A program made the translations under genes and the position numbers. This document shows, piece after piece, positions 26,171-34,711 of a stretch of DNA of 64,000 nt. Every line of letters starts with the position of its first letter. Positions within the stretch are counted from its first letter, which is position 1. The notes beneath the pieces were generated by a model. That model saw only the letters and a program-made list of their open reading frames with translations, was not told the origin of the DNA and ran no database searches. Origin of the DNA: Sphingobium arseniciresistens (GTDB lineage Bacteria > Pseudomonadota > Alphaproteobacteria > Sphingomonadales > Sphingomonadaceae); the NCBI GenBank assembly GCA_029167225.1, contig JARFNK010000012.1:119327-183326 (forward strand), read 5' to 3'.

Positions 26171-26688
26171 CAACAATTTTTTACGAAGTTTTACAATAAC
26201 TTATCTATATATTTGGAAGGTGGAGATATAGCTATAATACGCACGTCAGGCGCCTAACCCTCATGATCCAGGAAAATAATTGCAGGTTGGCAGCAAAGAC
26301 GAAGGGATACGACTTGCGCCTTTCACCGGGGGACTGTTGCGATCATGATCTTGCTCGCACAAGTTAGGGGCGCAGCGATCTTTTAGATAGGGAAGCGGCG
26401 CCTAATCCGAGACAGAGTGGATCGTACCGAAAGACACCGAAGCGTGGAACCGATTTGGATGCTCCGCCCGATCAATGGAAACCCGAGGCGTTGATCTCGG
26501 CCTCGTAGGAGCACTTAATAGAATGCGAGTTCAATCTGGCACGCTATGTGCTCCGCTTGCCTGGACCATTCGGGGACGGAAAGTGCAGAGCCGCGCGATA
26601 ATGTCAAATGTCGTGGCGACGAAATTTTGCTGACAGGCGCGAACGCTCCGTCGGGAATAGATGGGCTGCCACAGCCCTTGCGCACCAT
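26171..26688. other. Intergenic stretch, AT-rich at its left end
   Basis: The first 80 bases are markedly AT-rich (ATTTTTTACGAAGTTTTAC and following) and belong to the TonB receptor promoter region. The rest has no frame with recognisable features and no clear repeat. Confidence 0.5.
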
Positions 26689-27096
26689 TTAATGCTTCCT
26701 GTCCGTTTGGTGGCGGTAACGCTCAATCGCCTGGAGGAGAACTCGCCCTATCAGGGGCTTCGCAATGACAAGATCGAACCCGGCTTCGGCTGCACGCTGC
26801 GCCAACACGCCGTCATGAAAGCCCGAGATCATGACCGCGTGCCCCGACCAGCCAGTATGCCGAAGATACCGCAGCATTGCGAAACCGTCGATGTCCGGCA
26901 TGTGATAGTCGAGGATGACGCAGTCGGCGTCCTTAGCGCAGCGATCGGCAAGCAAGGCGCTTCCGGACGTGTATCCGCTGACAGCATATCCGCGCGACCG
27001 CAGCAGCAACTGAAGCGCGCGCCGTACTCCGGGATCGTCGTCGGAGACAAGGATGGTGTAGCGCCGATCAAGCGGTGTGGAATCGATCGATGACAT
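26689..27096 (-). CDS. Stand-alone response-regulator receiver protein
   Basis: A 135-residue single receiver domain with an acidic pocket at VSDDDPG, the phosphoacceptor Asp in CVILDYHMPDIDGF, a Ser in VMISGF and a conserved Lys in VIAKPL. There is no output domain. It lies 80 bp after fixJ in the same direction and is probably part of that transcript. It may act as a phosphate sink or modulator for FixL, as similar single-domain receivers do in other alphaproteobacteria; this is inference. Confidence 0.85.
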   Translation of the reverse strand: MSSIDSTPLDRRYTILVSDDDPGVRRALQLLLRSRGYAVSGYTSGSALLADRCAKDADCVILDYHMPDIDGFAMLRYLRHTGWSGHAVMISGFHDGVLAQRAAEAGFDLVIAKPLIGRVLLQAIERYRHQTDRKH

Positions 27097-27176
27097 CTCG
27101 TGCGACAGGGCACCTTATTGAACTCGTCCTATCGCTCGCACAGGCGAAAGTCGCTGTCGCTACGTAGAGGCCGCAG

Positions 27177-27800
27177 CTATTGCTGCTTGCACCCAAGGCC
27201 TGCCGCAAATGCGATCCTCAGCGCCTCCGATAGATTGCGCACCTCGAGCTTGATCATGAGGCTGGCCCGATGGACTTCCACCGTGCGCGAGGAGCATCCA
27301 AGATCATACGCGATTGTCTTGTTGGGATAGCCATTCGCCAAGCCTTCGAGCACTTCATGTTCTCGCGGCGTCAGGCCGGCAATACGCACCTGCGCGTCAG
27401 AAGCCTCGATCGCGCGGACGTCAGCATCGTCTATGCGTCCGAATGCGCGAGTGACAGCTTGAAGCAAGGCAGCCTTCTCGAAAGGCTTTTCCAGAAAGTC
27501 GATCGCCCCGGCTTTCATCGCCTGGACTGCGGCCGAGACATCCCCATGCCCTGTGAGAACGACGACCGGCATGTTGATCCCGCGCTCGGTCATGGCGGCC
27601 TGAACCGCCAAACCATCCATTTCCGGCATGCGCACATCGAGGATAACGCAGCCAATTGTCGCGGACCTGGCCACCTTGAGAAATTCTACCCCTGACGCAT
27701 AGGGCTCGACAACATAGCCTGCCGTCTTTAGCGCAAAGCCGGCCGCCCGCCGAATAGCCTCCTCATCGTCGACCAGATGAATCGTCCGCCTATCCCCCAT
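27177..27800 (-). CDS. fixJ: FixJ-type response regulator
   Basis: A 207-residue two-domain regulator: an N-terminal receiver (VDDEEAIRRAA; Asp in CVILDVRMPEMDG; Thr in VVLTGHGDV; Lys in FLEKPF) and a C-terminal LuxR/FixJ HTH (LTPREHEVLEGLANGYPNKT, then SSRTVEVHRASLMIKL). The gene overlaps the end of fixL by about ten bases, so the two are translationally coupled. FixJ, when phosphorylated by FixL, activates low-oxygen genes. No FixK-type box was found in the window, so the targets are unknown. Confidence 0.9.
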   Translation of the reverse strand: MGDRRTIHLVDDEEAIRRAAGFALKTAGYVVEPYASGVEFLKVARSATIGCVILDVRMPEMDGLAVQAAMTERGINMPVVVLTGHGDVSAAVQAMKAGAIDFLEKPFEKAALLQAVTRAFGRIDDADVRAIEASDAQVRIAGLTPREHEVLEGLANGYPNKTIAYDLGCSSRTVEVHRASLMIKLEVRNLSEALRIAFAAGLGCKQQ

Positions 27801-29325
27801 AATCTTCCCCCGCCTTCGCGTGCATTAGCGTGAAATGAAATCGCGTGCCGCCGCGCGGAGGATTTTCGACCCAGATCCTCCCCCCATGCGCTTCGATGAT
27901 GGTCCGGCAGATGGAAAGCCCCAGGCCCATGCCGTCGGTCTTGGTCGAGACGAACGCCGCGAAGAGCTGCTGGCGAATGTCTTCCGCGATACCTGGACCA
28001 GTGTCCTCGACGGTCAGCTCGATCTGGCCATCGCGGCGTAGCAGGGTCGCAATGCGCAGATCGCGTATCGGCGCCTCTACCATCGCCTCGATCGCATTGC
28101 GCATCAGGTTGACGAGTACCTGCTGGATTTGCACGCGGTCCACGAGAGCCGGCGTCGCGGCCGGGTCGAGCGCGAAGAAGGCGCGAACGCCGCGCTCGCG
28201 TGCGCCCACCAACGCCAGCTGGCTTGCCTCGGCGATGACGTTGGGCAACTCGTGGACGCTCTTCTCGACCTCTCCGCGCGCAACGAAATCGCGCAGCCGG
28301 CGGACGATATGGCCGGCACGCAGCGTTTCCTGGGCGGCGTCATCCATCACCGAACGCAGCGCCGCAAAGCGCTCGCCTTCCGCTGCCTCGAGCAGGTCTC
28401 TTATCGTTTCCAAGTAGAGTGCGACTGCTGCGAGAGGCTGGTTGAGCTCGTGCGCAAGGGTGGAGGCCATCGTGCCCATGGCGCTGAGGCGGGAAACGTG
28501 TACGAGTTCGGCCTGAAGTTTCTTCAACGTCAGCTCGTCCTGTTCCTTGGCGGTGAGATCGCGGACGAAACCGGTGAACACCCGATGCCCGTCCTCACCG
28601 GCTTCGCCGACCGACAGTTCCATCGGAAAAACGGTACCATCCTTTCGCTGTCCGACGACAACCCGACCGATGCCGATGATCCGGCGCTCGCCTGTCTGAA
28701 GGTAATGGCTGATATATTCGTCGTGTCGGCCGCGATCGGGCTGCGGCATCAAGCACGAGACATTCCGCCCAATCAGATCCGCTTCCCGATAGCCGAACAG
28801 TCGCTCGGCAGCTGCGCTGAACGAGGTGATGGTCCCCTCCTCATCGATGATGATCATTGCATCCGGCACCGTAGCAAGAATGGACTGCAGATGCTGTTCG
28901 CGCGTCTCGATCGAGGCGCGGACCGCGGCGTCGTCGGTGATGTCGCGGGTGATGCAGGCGAAGCCGAGATGAATTCCACCATCGAACAGCGCGGTTATGG
29001 TCAGGCGCGCTAGATATTCAGTGCTATTCTCGCACACTCTCCAGGCCTCGCGCTCGAATGTTCTGCCGCGAAGAGCAGCCGACAGGTCGGCCTGTGGCTG
29101 CCCTGCCGTAATTTCATCCGGCGGGTAGAAGAGATCGTGAGGGTGTCCCAACACATGGTCGAGCGGCCAGCATTCGATCCGCTCGCCTTCCTCATTGTAA
29201 CTCAGCACCTGGCCGGTCGGATCGAGCAACGCGAGAACATAGCCGCCGACCTGGCGCAGGAAGAGCGACGCAAGCCGCTCGACCTGGGCGGGGGTGGCCG
29301 GGGGGCGGGAATCGTTCTTGCCCAT
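27790..29325 (-). CDS. fixL: FixL-type heme-PAS oxygen sensor histidine kinase
   Basis: A 511-residue cytoplasmic kinase with a first PAS domain (about 20-130), a second FixL-type PAS (145-260) and a HisKA/HATPase core. The heme-ligand region is conserved: RHDEYISHYLQTG (His201) and IIGIGRVV (Arg221), matching His200 and Arg220 of Bradyrhizobium FixL. The phosphorylated His is in LAHELNQPL (His292), and the ATP site has VNLMRNAIEAM and DTGPGIAED. It therefore probably senses O2 through heme. It lies 58 bp after the DUF305 gene and overlaps fixJ. Confidence 0.9.
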   Translation of the reverse strand: MGKNDSRPPATPAQVERLASLFLRQVGGYVLALLDPTGQVLSYNEEGERIECWPLDHVLGHPHDLFYPPDEITAGQPQADLSAALRGRTFEREAWRVCENSTEYLARLTITALFDGGIHLGFACITRDITDDAAVRASIETREQHLQSILATVPDAMIIIDEEGTITSFSAAAERLFGYREADLIGRNVSCLMPQPDRGRHDEYISHYLQTGERRIIGIGRVVVGQRKDGTVFPMELSVGEAGEDGHRVFTGFVRDLTAKEQDELTLKKLQAELVHVSRLSAMGTMASTLAHELNQPLAAVALYLETIRDLLEAAEGERFAALRSVMDDAAQETLRAGHIVRRLRDFVARGEVEKSVHELPNVIAEASQLALVGARERGVRAFFALDPAATPALVDRVQIQQVLVNLMRNAIEAMVEAPIRDLRIATLLRRDGQIELTVEDTGPGIAEDIRQQLFAAFVSTKTDGMGLGLSICRTIIEAHGGRIWVENPPRGGTRFHFTLMHAKAGEDYGG

Positions 29326-29383
29326 GACGCCCCCTCAGCTCACCAACCGGTCGCGCCGCAGGACCCGCGGTTCAGACGCGCAT

Positions 29384-29857
29384 TCAATGACGCGCGAGGA
29401 TGGACTTCATCTCGTCGATTTCCTGACGTTGCGACAGCTCGATAGATTTGCAGAGCCCGATCACCGCCGGATCGCTCAGCCGGGCCTCCCGACACATGAG
29501 GATCGCGCCGGAGTGATGCGGGATCATCGAGCGCAGGAAGGACGTGTCGCCGATCGTCTTCTGGGTGCGGATCAGCCCGAAGCTGCCGAAGAAGGCGATC
29601 AGCGAGACTCCGATCAGCACCGCATTGACGGTTCTCGACGGAAACATGTGCCGCATGGCGAAGATCATCAGCACAACCATCGGCGCGACCATCATTAAGG
29701 TCATGTAGAGCATGTTCAGGTTGTTGTAGAAGATGTCGAGGCCGTCGATCATGACGAACATCACCAGATACATGATGATCCCGCCAACGAGGGTTTGCAG
29801 CCCCAGGCTCCAATAGGCTGCGTTCGACTGTGCCGCACCCCTGCGCATATGGTCCAT
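29384..29857 (-). CDS. DUF305 membrane protein
   Basis: A 157-residue protein with three membrane helices in the N-terminal half (ALQTLVGGIIMYLVMF-like, LNMLYMTLMMVAPMVVLMIF, AVLIGVSLIAFFGSFGL) followed by a DUF305 segment with the hallmark MIPHHSGAILMCREA and IELSQRQEIDEMK. DUF305 proteins are found with copper and other metal-resistance genes; the HH and Met residues may bind metal. The start at 29857 is chosen for its GGAGAGG ribosome site. It lies between copB and fixL in the same direction. Confidence 0.8.
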   Translation of the reverse strand: MDHMRRGAAQSNAAYWSLGLQTLVGGIIMYLVMFVMIDGLDIFYNNLNMLYMTLMMVAPMVVLMIFAMRHMFPSRTVNAVLIGVSLIAFFGSFGLIRTQKTIGDTSFLRSMIPHHSGAILMCREARLSDPAVIGLCKSIELSQRQEIDEMKSILARH

Positions 29858-30102
29858 GAATCGGCACCTCTCCGTGGGTAGAGTGCGCGGCATGGAAATG
29901 ATCGCGGCGCCGCCCCGCGCATAATCGATGGGAGGAGGAGCGCCATGCTCGCGCTGCGACGCTCCGCTCAGGGGCGACCTGCGGAGACCAACCGCCGGAA
30001 CGATGATTTCTCGCTGCGGTGAGATGCCGAGGAGCCTCCCTAGACACCGTCCCCGACGACCAAGCGCTGTTCTTCTGATCCACCATCGGTCGTCTCCCCC
30101 CG
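29858..30102. other. Spacer between copB (copy 2) and the DUF305 gene
   Basis: About 245 bp with no convincing frame. It may hold a promoter for the DUF305-fixLJ genes, but no consensus was recognised. Confidence 0.4.
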
Positions 30103-31290
30103 TCAGAACCAGAAGCGGACGCCGGCGACGAGGCTCGTGGCATGGACGTCCTCGCCGGCAAGGCGGGAAAGACGGGCAGTTTCGCCGGTCTTGCGCAGGT
30201 AGGAGATGCCTACATAGGGCGCGAATTGTCGGCTGAACTCGTAGCGTAGCCGGGCGCCGAGCTCGACATCGACCAGCCCCGATCCTACGTCGTTCTCCGG
30301 CACGTCTTGGGCGGCGAGGTTCAGTTCAACGCGCGGCTGGAAGATGAGACGCTGGGTGATCCGCTGGTCATAATAGCCCTCGAGCCGGCCGAGGACGTCA
30401 CCCTTGTTGGAGAGGAAGAGCGCACCTTCCACCTCGAACATGCCGGGAGCGAGCCCCTCGAAGCCGACAGTCGCATAGGTGCGGTCGGGACCGCGCCCGA
30501 AATCCTGCCGGACACCGGCTTGCAGATTGAAATAAGGATCGACGGCTTGGCTGTAGAGAGCCTGCACCTCGGCCGTGTCGATACCGCGCTTGAACTCGCC
30601 TTCACCCTCGCTCTTAAGCCAGAGCCGGTTGATGTCACCGCCCCAAAAGGCTTCACCGTCCCAGCGATAGCCGTCGCGGCCGTTATGCGCCTGATATTCG
30701 AAGATGTTGAGGATGGCCTGCGCAAAGCGGCTATCGCCGTTCTCCTTCATCATCGCCTCGCGGGCACGCGCCATTTCGGCGCCGGGAAAATCGCGATCGG
30801 CAAAGTGGTCGTGCGGAACGGGCGGCGGCGGTGCGTTGCCGGCGGGCAGGGCCGTGCCCGTCATTTCCATTGCGGGCATCGCGCTCTGGCCGCGCTGCTC
30901 GTGATCCATGCCGGGCATATCAGGCATTGCCGCGCCCTGCAGCTGGGGATGCTCCCTCCCCGGCATATCTGGCATCGCGTCTGAGGGCGATTGCGGTTTG
31001 TCGCGATCGGGCTTGCTGGGCATCCTGCCCGGTCGATGCTGAGAATGATCCATGCCCGGCATGGCCTCTGGTGGAGGTGCCTGCGGCGCGCGAACTTTCC
31101 GAGAGGCCGCTTTTGACGCGGGCTGCGACCGAGCGGGAGTCGTGCGCGGTTTGACTGCCTTCCTGGCAGGATTGTCCTGCATCGGCTGGCCCATGCTAGG
31201 CATGTTGTGCATGGAGTGATCCTGCGCGAAGGCCGGCGTTCCCGGAGCCACCGCCGACACCGCGGCGAGCAACGCCAACGCCCGGGTCAT
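30103..31290 (-). CDS. copB: Outer-membrane copper resistance protein CopB (copy 2)
   Basis: A 395-residue CopB-family protein. After a signal peptide (VAPGTPAFAQD) comes a long disordered head of about 170 residues rich in Met, His and Pro, with repeated units such as MPGMDHSQH, MPDMPG and MPGMDHEQ. The conserved barrel follows (LWLKSEGEGEF, VGFEGLAPGMFEVEGALFLS, LRYEFSRQFAPYVGISYLRK), ending VAGVRFWF. The ATG overlaps the copA stop. The head is far longer than in the copy at 18783, implying more metal sites. It belongs to the operon led by the metal-responsive sigma genes or by the copA promoter at 33276. Confidence 0.92.
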   Translation of the reverse strand: MTRALALLAAVSAVAPGTPAFAQDHSMHNMPSMGQPMQDNPARKAVKPRTTPARSQPASKAASRKVRAPQAPPPEAMPGMDHSQHRPGRMPSKPDRDKPQSPSDAMPDMPGREHPQLQGAAMPDMPGMDHEQRGQSAMPAMEMTGTALPAGNAPPPPVPHDHFADRDFPGAEMARAREAMMKENGDSRFAQAILNIFEYQAHNGRDGYRWDGEAFWGGDINRLWLKSEGEGEFKRGIDTAEVQALYSQAVDPYFNLQAGVRQDFGRGPDRTYATVGFEGLAPGMFEVEGALFLSNKGDVLGRLEGYYDQRITQRLIFQPRVELNLAAQDVPENDVGSGLVDVELGARLRYEFSRQFAPYVGISYLRKTGETARLSRLAGEDVHATSLVAGVRFWF

Positions 31291-33236
31291 GCCGCGTCTC
31301 CCTTGGGACGCACGCTGACCACTCGCATCATGCCGGCATGCATGTGGTAGAGCAGATGGCAGTGGAAGGCCCAGTCCCCGACCGCATCGGCGGTGAAGTC
31401 CCAGCTCACCTTGCCGCCCGGCTGGACGATGACCGTGTGCTTCCTCGGAGAATGGTCGCCGTGCCCCGTCACCAGTTCGAAGAAGTGTCCATGGATGTGG
31501 ATCGGATGCCCCATCATCGTGTCGTTGATGAGGTTGATCCGCACGCGCTCGCCTTCGGTGAAGGGGAGGGGTTCGTGATGGTCCGACATCTTCTCCCCGT
31601 CGAATGACCACATGAAGCGCTCCATGTTGCCAGTAAGATGGATGTCGATACTGCGATCCGGTGCCCGCACGTCGGGGTTGCGCTCCAGCGCCATCAGATC
31701 CTTGTAGACGAGCACCTTGTGACCGACATCCGCAAGCCCCTGTCCGGGCTCTCCCGTCCGGTCGACCGGCATCGGCGAGATGGTCTGGACGCCCGGATCG
31801 GGCTTCACCTGGGGCGCGTTCTGGAAATCGCGCATGTTCATCGAGCCCATGTCGTGCCCGCCATGATCCATCCCCGCCATTTGCCCGCCGGCTCCAGCCG
31901 CCATCGCGGATTGGTCCATCCCGCCCATCGCGGAATGATCCATGCCGGCCATCGCCGAGTGATCCATTCCCGGCATTGCGCCATGGTCCATCCCGCTCGA
32001 CATCATCGCTGCCGTTGCCGTGCCGCCGAGATGCGACGATGCGTTCTTCTCGGCGGTGGGATCGACGCCTCGCGCGGCGCCGCCTGACATATCCATGCCT
32101 TCCATGCTGGGCATCGAAGACATGTCCATCCCCATGTCCTTCATGTCGGCCAGCGGTCGTTTGCGCAGAGGGGGGACCTCGGCGCTCATGCCCGCGCGCG
32201 GCGCGAGCGTAGCGCGCGCCATACCCGAGCGATCGATTGCTTCGCCGACGAACGTGAACGCCTTGTCCTCGATCGGGCTGACGATGACATCGTAGGTCTC
32301 GGCAACGCCGATCTGGAATTCGTCGATCGTCACCGGCATCACATTCTGACCATCGGCCTGGACGATCGTGAGCGGCAGACCCGGAATGCGGACATTGAAG
32401 GTGGTCATGGCCGAAGCGTTGATGACGCGCAGTCGTACCCGCTCCCCGGGCGTGAACAGCCCGGTCCAGTTGTCAGACGGACCATGGCCGTTGACCAGAT
32501 AGGTGTAGGTCGCGCCGGTGACGTCCGAGATGTCGGCCGGGTCCATACGCATTCGACCCCAGTCCAACCTGTCTTTCGCCTTTTGGTCGCGGCCCGCGAT
32601 CAGTCCTGCCAGGGTCTGGCGCTGGAAGTTGAAGTGGCCCGGATTGACCTTCAGGCGGCGGAAGATCGCTTCAGGAGACAGCGGGCTGTGATCGGCCAGT
32701 ACGATGACATGCTCGCGGTCATAGACAACGGGATCGTCGCCCGCCGGGTCGATGATGATCGGCCCGTAGAGACCTTCCTGCTCCTGAAGGCCCGAATGGC
32801 TGTGATACCAATAAGTGCCGCTCTGGATGACCGGGAAGTCGTAGAGATAGCTCGAGCCCGACTTGATGCCGGGGAACGACACGCCCGGCACGCCGTCATG
32901 CTTCGCCGGGACCAGAAGCCCGTGCCAGTGGATCGAGCTGTCTTCTTCGAGCTGGTTGACGACGTTAAGCCGCACCCTTTGCCCCTTGCGCAGCCGGATC
33001 AGAGGGGCGGGGACGGTGCCGTTTACTCCGATAGCCTTGAAACGCCGGCCATCTATGGTCATCGTCTGGCGAGCGATGGTGAGTGTGATGTCCTCGCCGG
33101 AGACGGTAGGAAGGGTAGGCCGCAAGCCCGCCGACACGGTTTGCGCCCAGGCAGGCAGCCAGGCCGACAGCGCGGCGGCGCCGCTTGCGAGCGCGGCGCC
33201 GCGCAGGAACTGGCGGCGGTCGAACACTGAATTCAT
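31287..33236 (-). CDS. copA: Copper-resistance multicopper oxidase CopA (copy 2), Met-rich
   Basis: A 649-residue periplasmic multicopper oxidase with a twin-arginine signal (DRRQFLRGAALASGAAAL). The copper ligands are in HWHGLLVPAKHDGVPG, GTYWYHSHSG, GHPIHIHGHFFE and HCHLLYHMHAGM. Between domains lies a long Met/His insertion with repeats of GMDHSAM and MDMSGG, much richer than in copy 1. The start at 33236 is chosen because the frame upstream overlaps the promoter and lacks a signal. A promoter of the metal-sigma type ends 40 bp before the start and overlaps the stop of the sigma gene. The stop overlaps copB. Confidence 0.93.
   Translation of the reverse strand: MNSVFDRRQFLRGAALASGAAALSAWLPAWAQTVSAGLRPTLPTVSGEDITLTIARQTMTIDGRRFKAIGVNGTVPAPLIRLRKGQRVRLNVVNQLEEDSSIHWHGLLVPAKHDGVPGVSFPGIKSGSSYLYDFPVIQSGTYWYHSHSGLQEQEGLYGPIIIDPAGDDPVVYDREHVIVLADHSPLSPEAIFRRLKVNPGHFNFQRQTLAGLIAGRDQKAKDRLDWGRMRMDPADISDVTGATYTYLVNGHGPSDNWTGLFTPGERVRLRVINASAMTTFNVRIPGLPLTIVQADGQNVMPVTIDEFQIGVAETYDVIVSPIEDKAFTFVGEAIDRSGMARATLAPRAGMSAEVPPLRKRPLADMKDMGMDMSSMPSMEGMDMSGGAARGVDPTAEKNASSHLGGTATAAMMSSGMDHGAMPGMDHSAMAGMDHSAMGGMDQSAMAAGAGGQMAGMDHGGHDMGSMNMRDFQNAPQVKPDPGVQTISPMPVDRTGEPGQGLADVGHKVLVYKDLMALERNPDVRAPDRSIDIHLTGNMERFMWSFDGEKMSDHHEPLPFTEGERVRINLINDTMMGHPIHIHGHFFELVTGHGDHSPRKHTVIVQPGGKVSWDFTADAVGDWAFHCHLLYHMHAGMMRVVSVRPKGDAA
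31902..31995 (-). repeat. Degenerate in-frame repeat coding for GMDHxAM units in CopA copy 2
   Basis: Four to five imperfect 21-base units encode PGMDHSAM, AGMDHSAM, GGMDQSAM and a partial copy. They expand the Met/His metal-binding insertion of the oxidase and could vary in copy number by slippage. Confidence 0.7.
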
Positions 33237-33275
33237 AACGCGCTGTCTTCGCTCACATCCAAGAGGGGTTATTGG

Positions 33276-33304
33276 GAATACGCAGCGCGAGCGCTTACCC
33301 CTCA
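33276..33304 (-). promoter_or_regulatory. Metal-sigma-type promoter of copA copy 2
   Basis: On the minus strand: TGAGGGG, 14 bases, GCGTATTC. The first three bases are the stop codon of the sigma-factor gene, and the -10 block ends 40 bp before the copA start. Confidence 0.8.
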
Positions 33305-33868
33305 AGAATTTTCCAAGATTTCCAAAAGGCGCGTCCGAGCGCGATAAAGTCGGGTTTCGACCGCCTTCTGGCTGATGCCGAGGATCTCGGCGGTCTCGGC
33401 TTCGGAGCAGCCTTCAACTGTCCGCAGTATCAGCACTTGCTTGAGCGGCACTGGCAGAACCGCGATCGCCGTCATCGTGCGCTCCAGCTCGGTTTCGCCG
33501 GCGAGCCTTCTGTCCGCGCTAGGCGTTTCGTCCGCCACGTCGCGCGCTTCGCCCAGCGGCAAGGCGAAGGCGAGCAGCCTGCGAACGGCGCGGCGGCGGC
33601 GCCAATCTCTGCATTTGTTGAGCGCGATACGGGAGAGCCAGGCGCGGAACGATCGCTTGCCGTCATAGCGGCCGAGCGCGCTGAACGCTGAAACGAAGCA
33701 GGTCTGGGTTACATCGACAGCTTCCTCGCTATCGCCGACGTGACTGCGTACGAGCCGGTACACCCAGCCCTGGTGGCGTCGCACCAGTTCGCCGAACGCT
33801 GCTTGTCGGCCTGCCAGGGCCAGACCCGCAAGCTCCCCGTCCGAGCAGTCGGGGAGGTGGAGCGTCAT
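33302..33868 (-). CDS. ECF sigma factor (CnrH-like)
   Basis: A 188-residue extracytoplasmic-function sigma factor with region 2 (FGELVRRHQGWVYRLVRSHV, DVTQTCFVSAFSAL, FRAWLSRIALNKCRDWRRRR) and region 4 (LPVPLKQVLILRTVEGCSEA, ISQKAVETRLYRARTRLLE). The start overlaps the stop of the CnrX-like sensor gene. The arrangement anti-sigma/sensor/sigma matches cnrYXH of Cupriavidus, where metal binding by the periplasmic sensor frees the sigma factor. It is followed at once by copA and copB. Four promoters of one type in the window are its likely targets, including that of its own operon. Confidence 0.88.
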   Translation of the reverse strand: MTLHLPDCSDGELAGLALAGRQAAFGELVRRHQGWVYRLVRSHVGDSEEAVDVTQTCFVSAFSALGRYDGKRSFRAWLSRIALNKCRDWRRRRAVRRLLAFALPLGEARDVADETPSADRRLAGETELERTMTAIAVLPVPLKQVLILRTVEGCSEAETAEILGISQKAVETRLYRARTRLLEILENS

Positions 33869-34308
33869 TTTTTCTGGGCCGTGAGAGCTTTCACCACGGC
33901 GTCGTCGAACTTCGCCGCCTGGTCGGGACGGAGCACTGCGCGCATCGCGAATATATGCTCCAGCGTCTCCTTCTGTAGTTCGCCCATTGCCTGATGCGAC
34001 CGGTCGACAGCGGCCGAGACTCTTGGGCCATAGCCATGTTCGGCCTCGATCGCCTCGGCAAGGCGTGCATTATCGGCGCGCAGCTCGGCTTCGAGCGCCT
34101 CGCGGCGAATGGCGTAGCTCTTCTCGATCTTCTCGAGGCGTGCGTGCTGCCCTGAATCGAGCTTTAGATCGCGGTGAAGCAACTCATGAAGTTCGTTTTC
34201 GACCGGTCGATCGGGCACGACATAGACGCGCCCGATCACCACGCCGGCGATCGCCGCGGCAAATGTCAGCAGTGCCAGAAGAACCAGCCGCCGAGGATCG
34301 CGCATCAC
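33865..34308 (-). CDS. CnrX-like periplasmic metal sensor
   Basis: A 147-residue protein with one N-terminal membrane anchor (LVLLALLTFAAAIAGVVIG) and a helical periplasmic domain of the CnrX/heavy-metal-resistance type. It keeps residues at positions that parallel the CnrX Ni/Co site: His41, His45, Glu62, His118 and Met122, each one less than the CnrX numbers His42, His46, Glu63, His119 and Met123. It overlaps the genes on both sides by four bases. It should bind metal in the periplasm and signal to the anti-sigma factor. Whether copper, nickel or cobalt is sensed is not settled by sequence. Confidence 0.8.
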   Translation of the reverse strand: MMRDPRRLVLLALLTFAAAIAGVVIGRVYVVPDRPVENELHELLHRDLKLDSGQHARLEKIEKSYAIRREALEAELRADNARLAEAIEAEHGYGPRVSAAVDRSHQAMGELQKETLEHIFAMRAVLRPDQAAKFDDAVVKALTAQKK

Positions 34309-34583
34309 CGCGATCCAAGCAGCGACGAGGGTGCGAACGCCAGCTGGGCATCAAATGGCGTAATGGTGCTCGCACCGGCGGATGCGGCGGGCAGCCCAGA
34401 GCCGGCAATCCCGATGAGAAGCGCCGCGAGCGCCGCAATGCCGAATGTGGTGTTGCCGACGCTCGGACTTGCCTGGATACGGGCGATCTCCGCCATCACC
34501 CGGTCGTCGAGACCGTGTAGCTGCGAATCGAGCGGCGCGTCGCGCAAGCGCCCGAGAAGTGTGTCGAGATCGGTCATCTGCAT
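34305..34583 (-). CDS. CnrY-like membrane anti-sigma factor
   Basis: A 92-residue protein with a charged cytoplasmic N-terminus (MTDLDTLLGRLRDAPLDSQL), one membrane helix (about 44-66, TFGIAALAALLIGIAGSGLP) and a short periplasmic tail. Size and layout fit CnrY, which holds the ECF sigma factor at the membrane. It is the first gene of the anti-sigma/sensor/sigma operon and overlaps the sensor gene start. Sequence similarity to CnrY is weak, so the call rests on position, size and topology. A metal-sigma-type promoter lies just upstream. Confidence 0.7.
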   Translation of the reverse strand: MQMTDLDTLLGRLRDAPLDSQLHGLDDRVMAEIARIQASPSVGNTTFGIAALAALLIGIAGSGLPAASAGASTITPFDAQLAFAPSSLLGSR

Positions 34584-34598
34584 TCTCCTTCAAGCTTA

Positions 34599-34627
34599 GA
34601 ATACGCAATAACGCATCATGCCCCTCA
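34599..34627 (-). promoter_or_regulatory. Metal-sigma-type promoter of the anti-sigma/sensor/sigma operon
   Basis: On the minus strand: TGAGGGG, 14 bases, GCGTATTC, ending 16 bp before the ATG at 34583. This implies that the sigma factor activates its own operon. Confidence 0.75.
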
Positions 34628-34649
34628 TGCGAGGCTTGCGTGAATATTT

Positions 34650-34678
34650 TGAGGGGTAAGCCGCGTCGCCGCGTATTC
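34650..34678 (+). promoter_or_regulatory. Metal-sigma-type promoter of copC
   Basis: TGAGGGG, 14 bases, GCGTATTC, ending 33 bp before the copC ATG. It diverges from the promoter at 34599. Confidence 0.8.
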
Positions 34679-34711
34679 AGCAATACCAATCCTCGAACCG
34701 GAGTTGTTTTC

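Noticed and set aside
29309-29337. Partial match to the metal-sigma promoter near the fixL start
   Set aside because: Only the CCCCTCA block and GAAT match; no gene starts at the right distance.
31902-31995. Tandem repeat as CRISPR or satellite
   Set aside because: The repeat is in frame inside copA and encodes GMDHxAM units, so it is coding.
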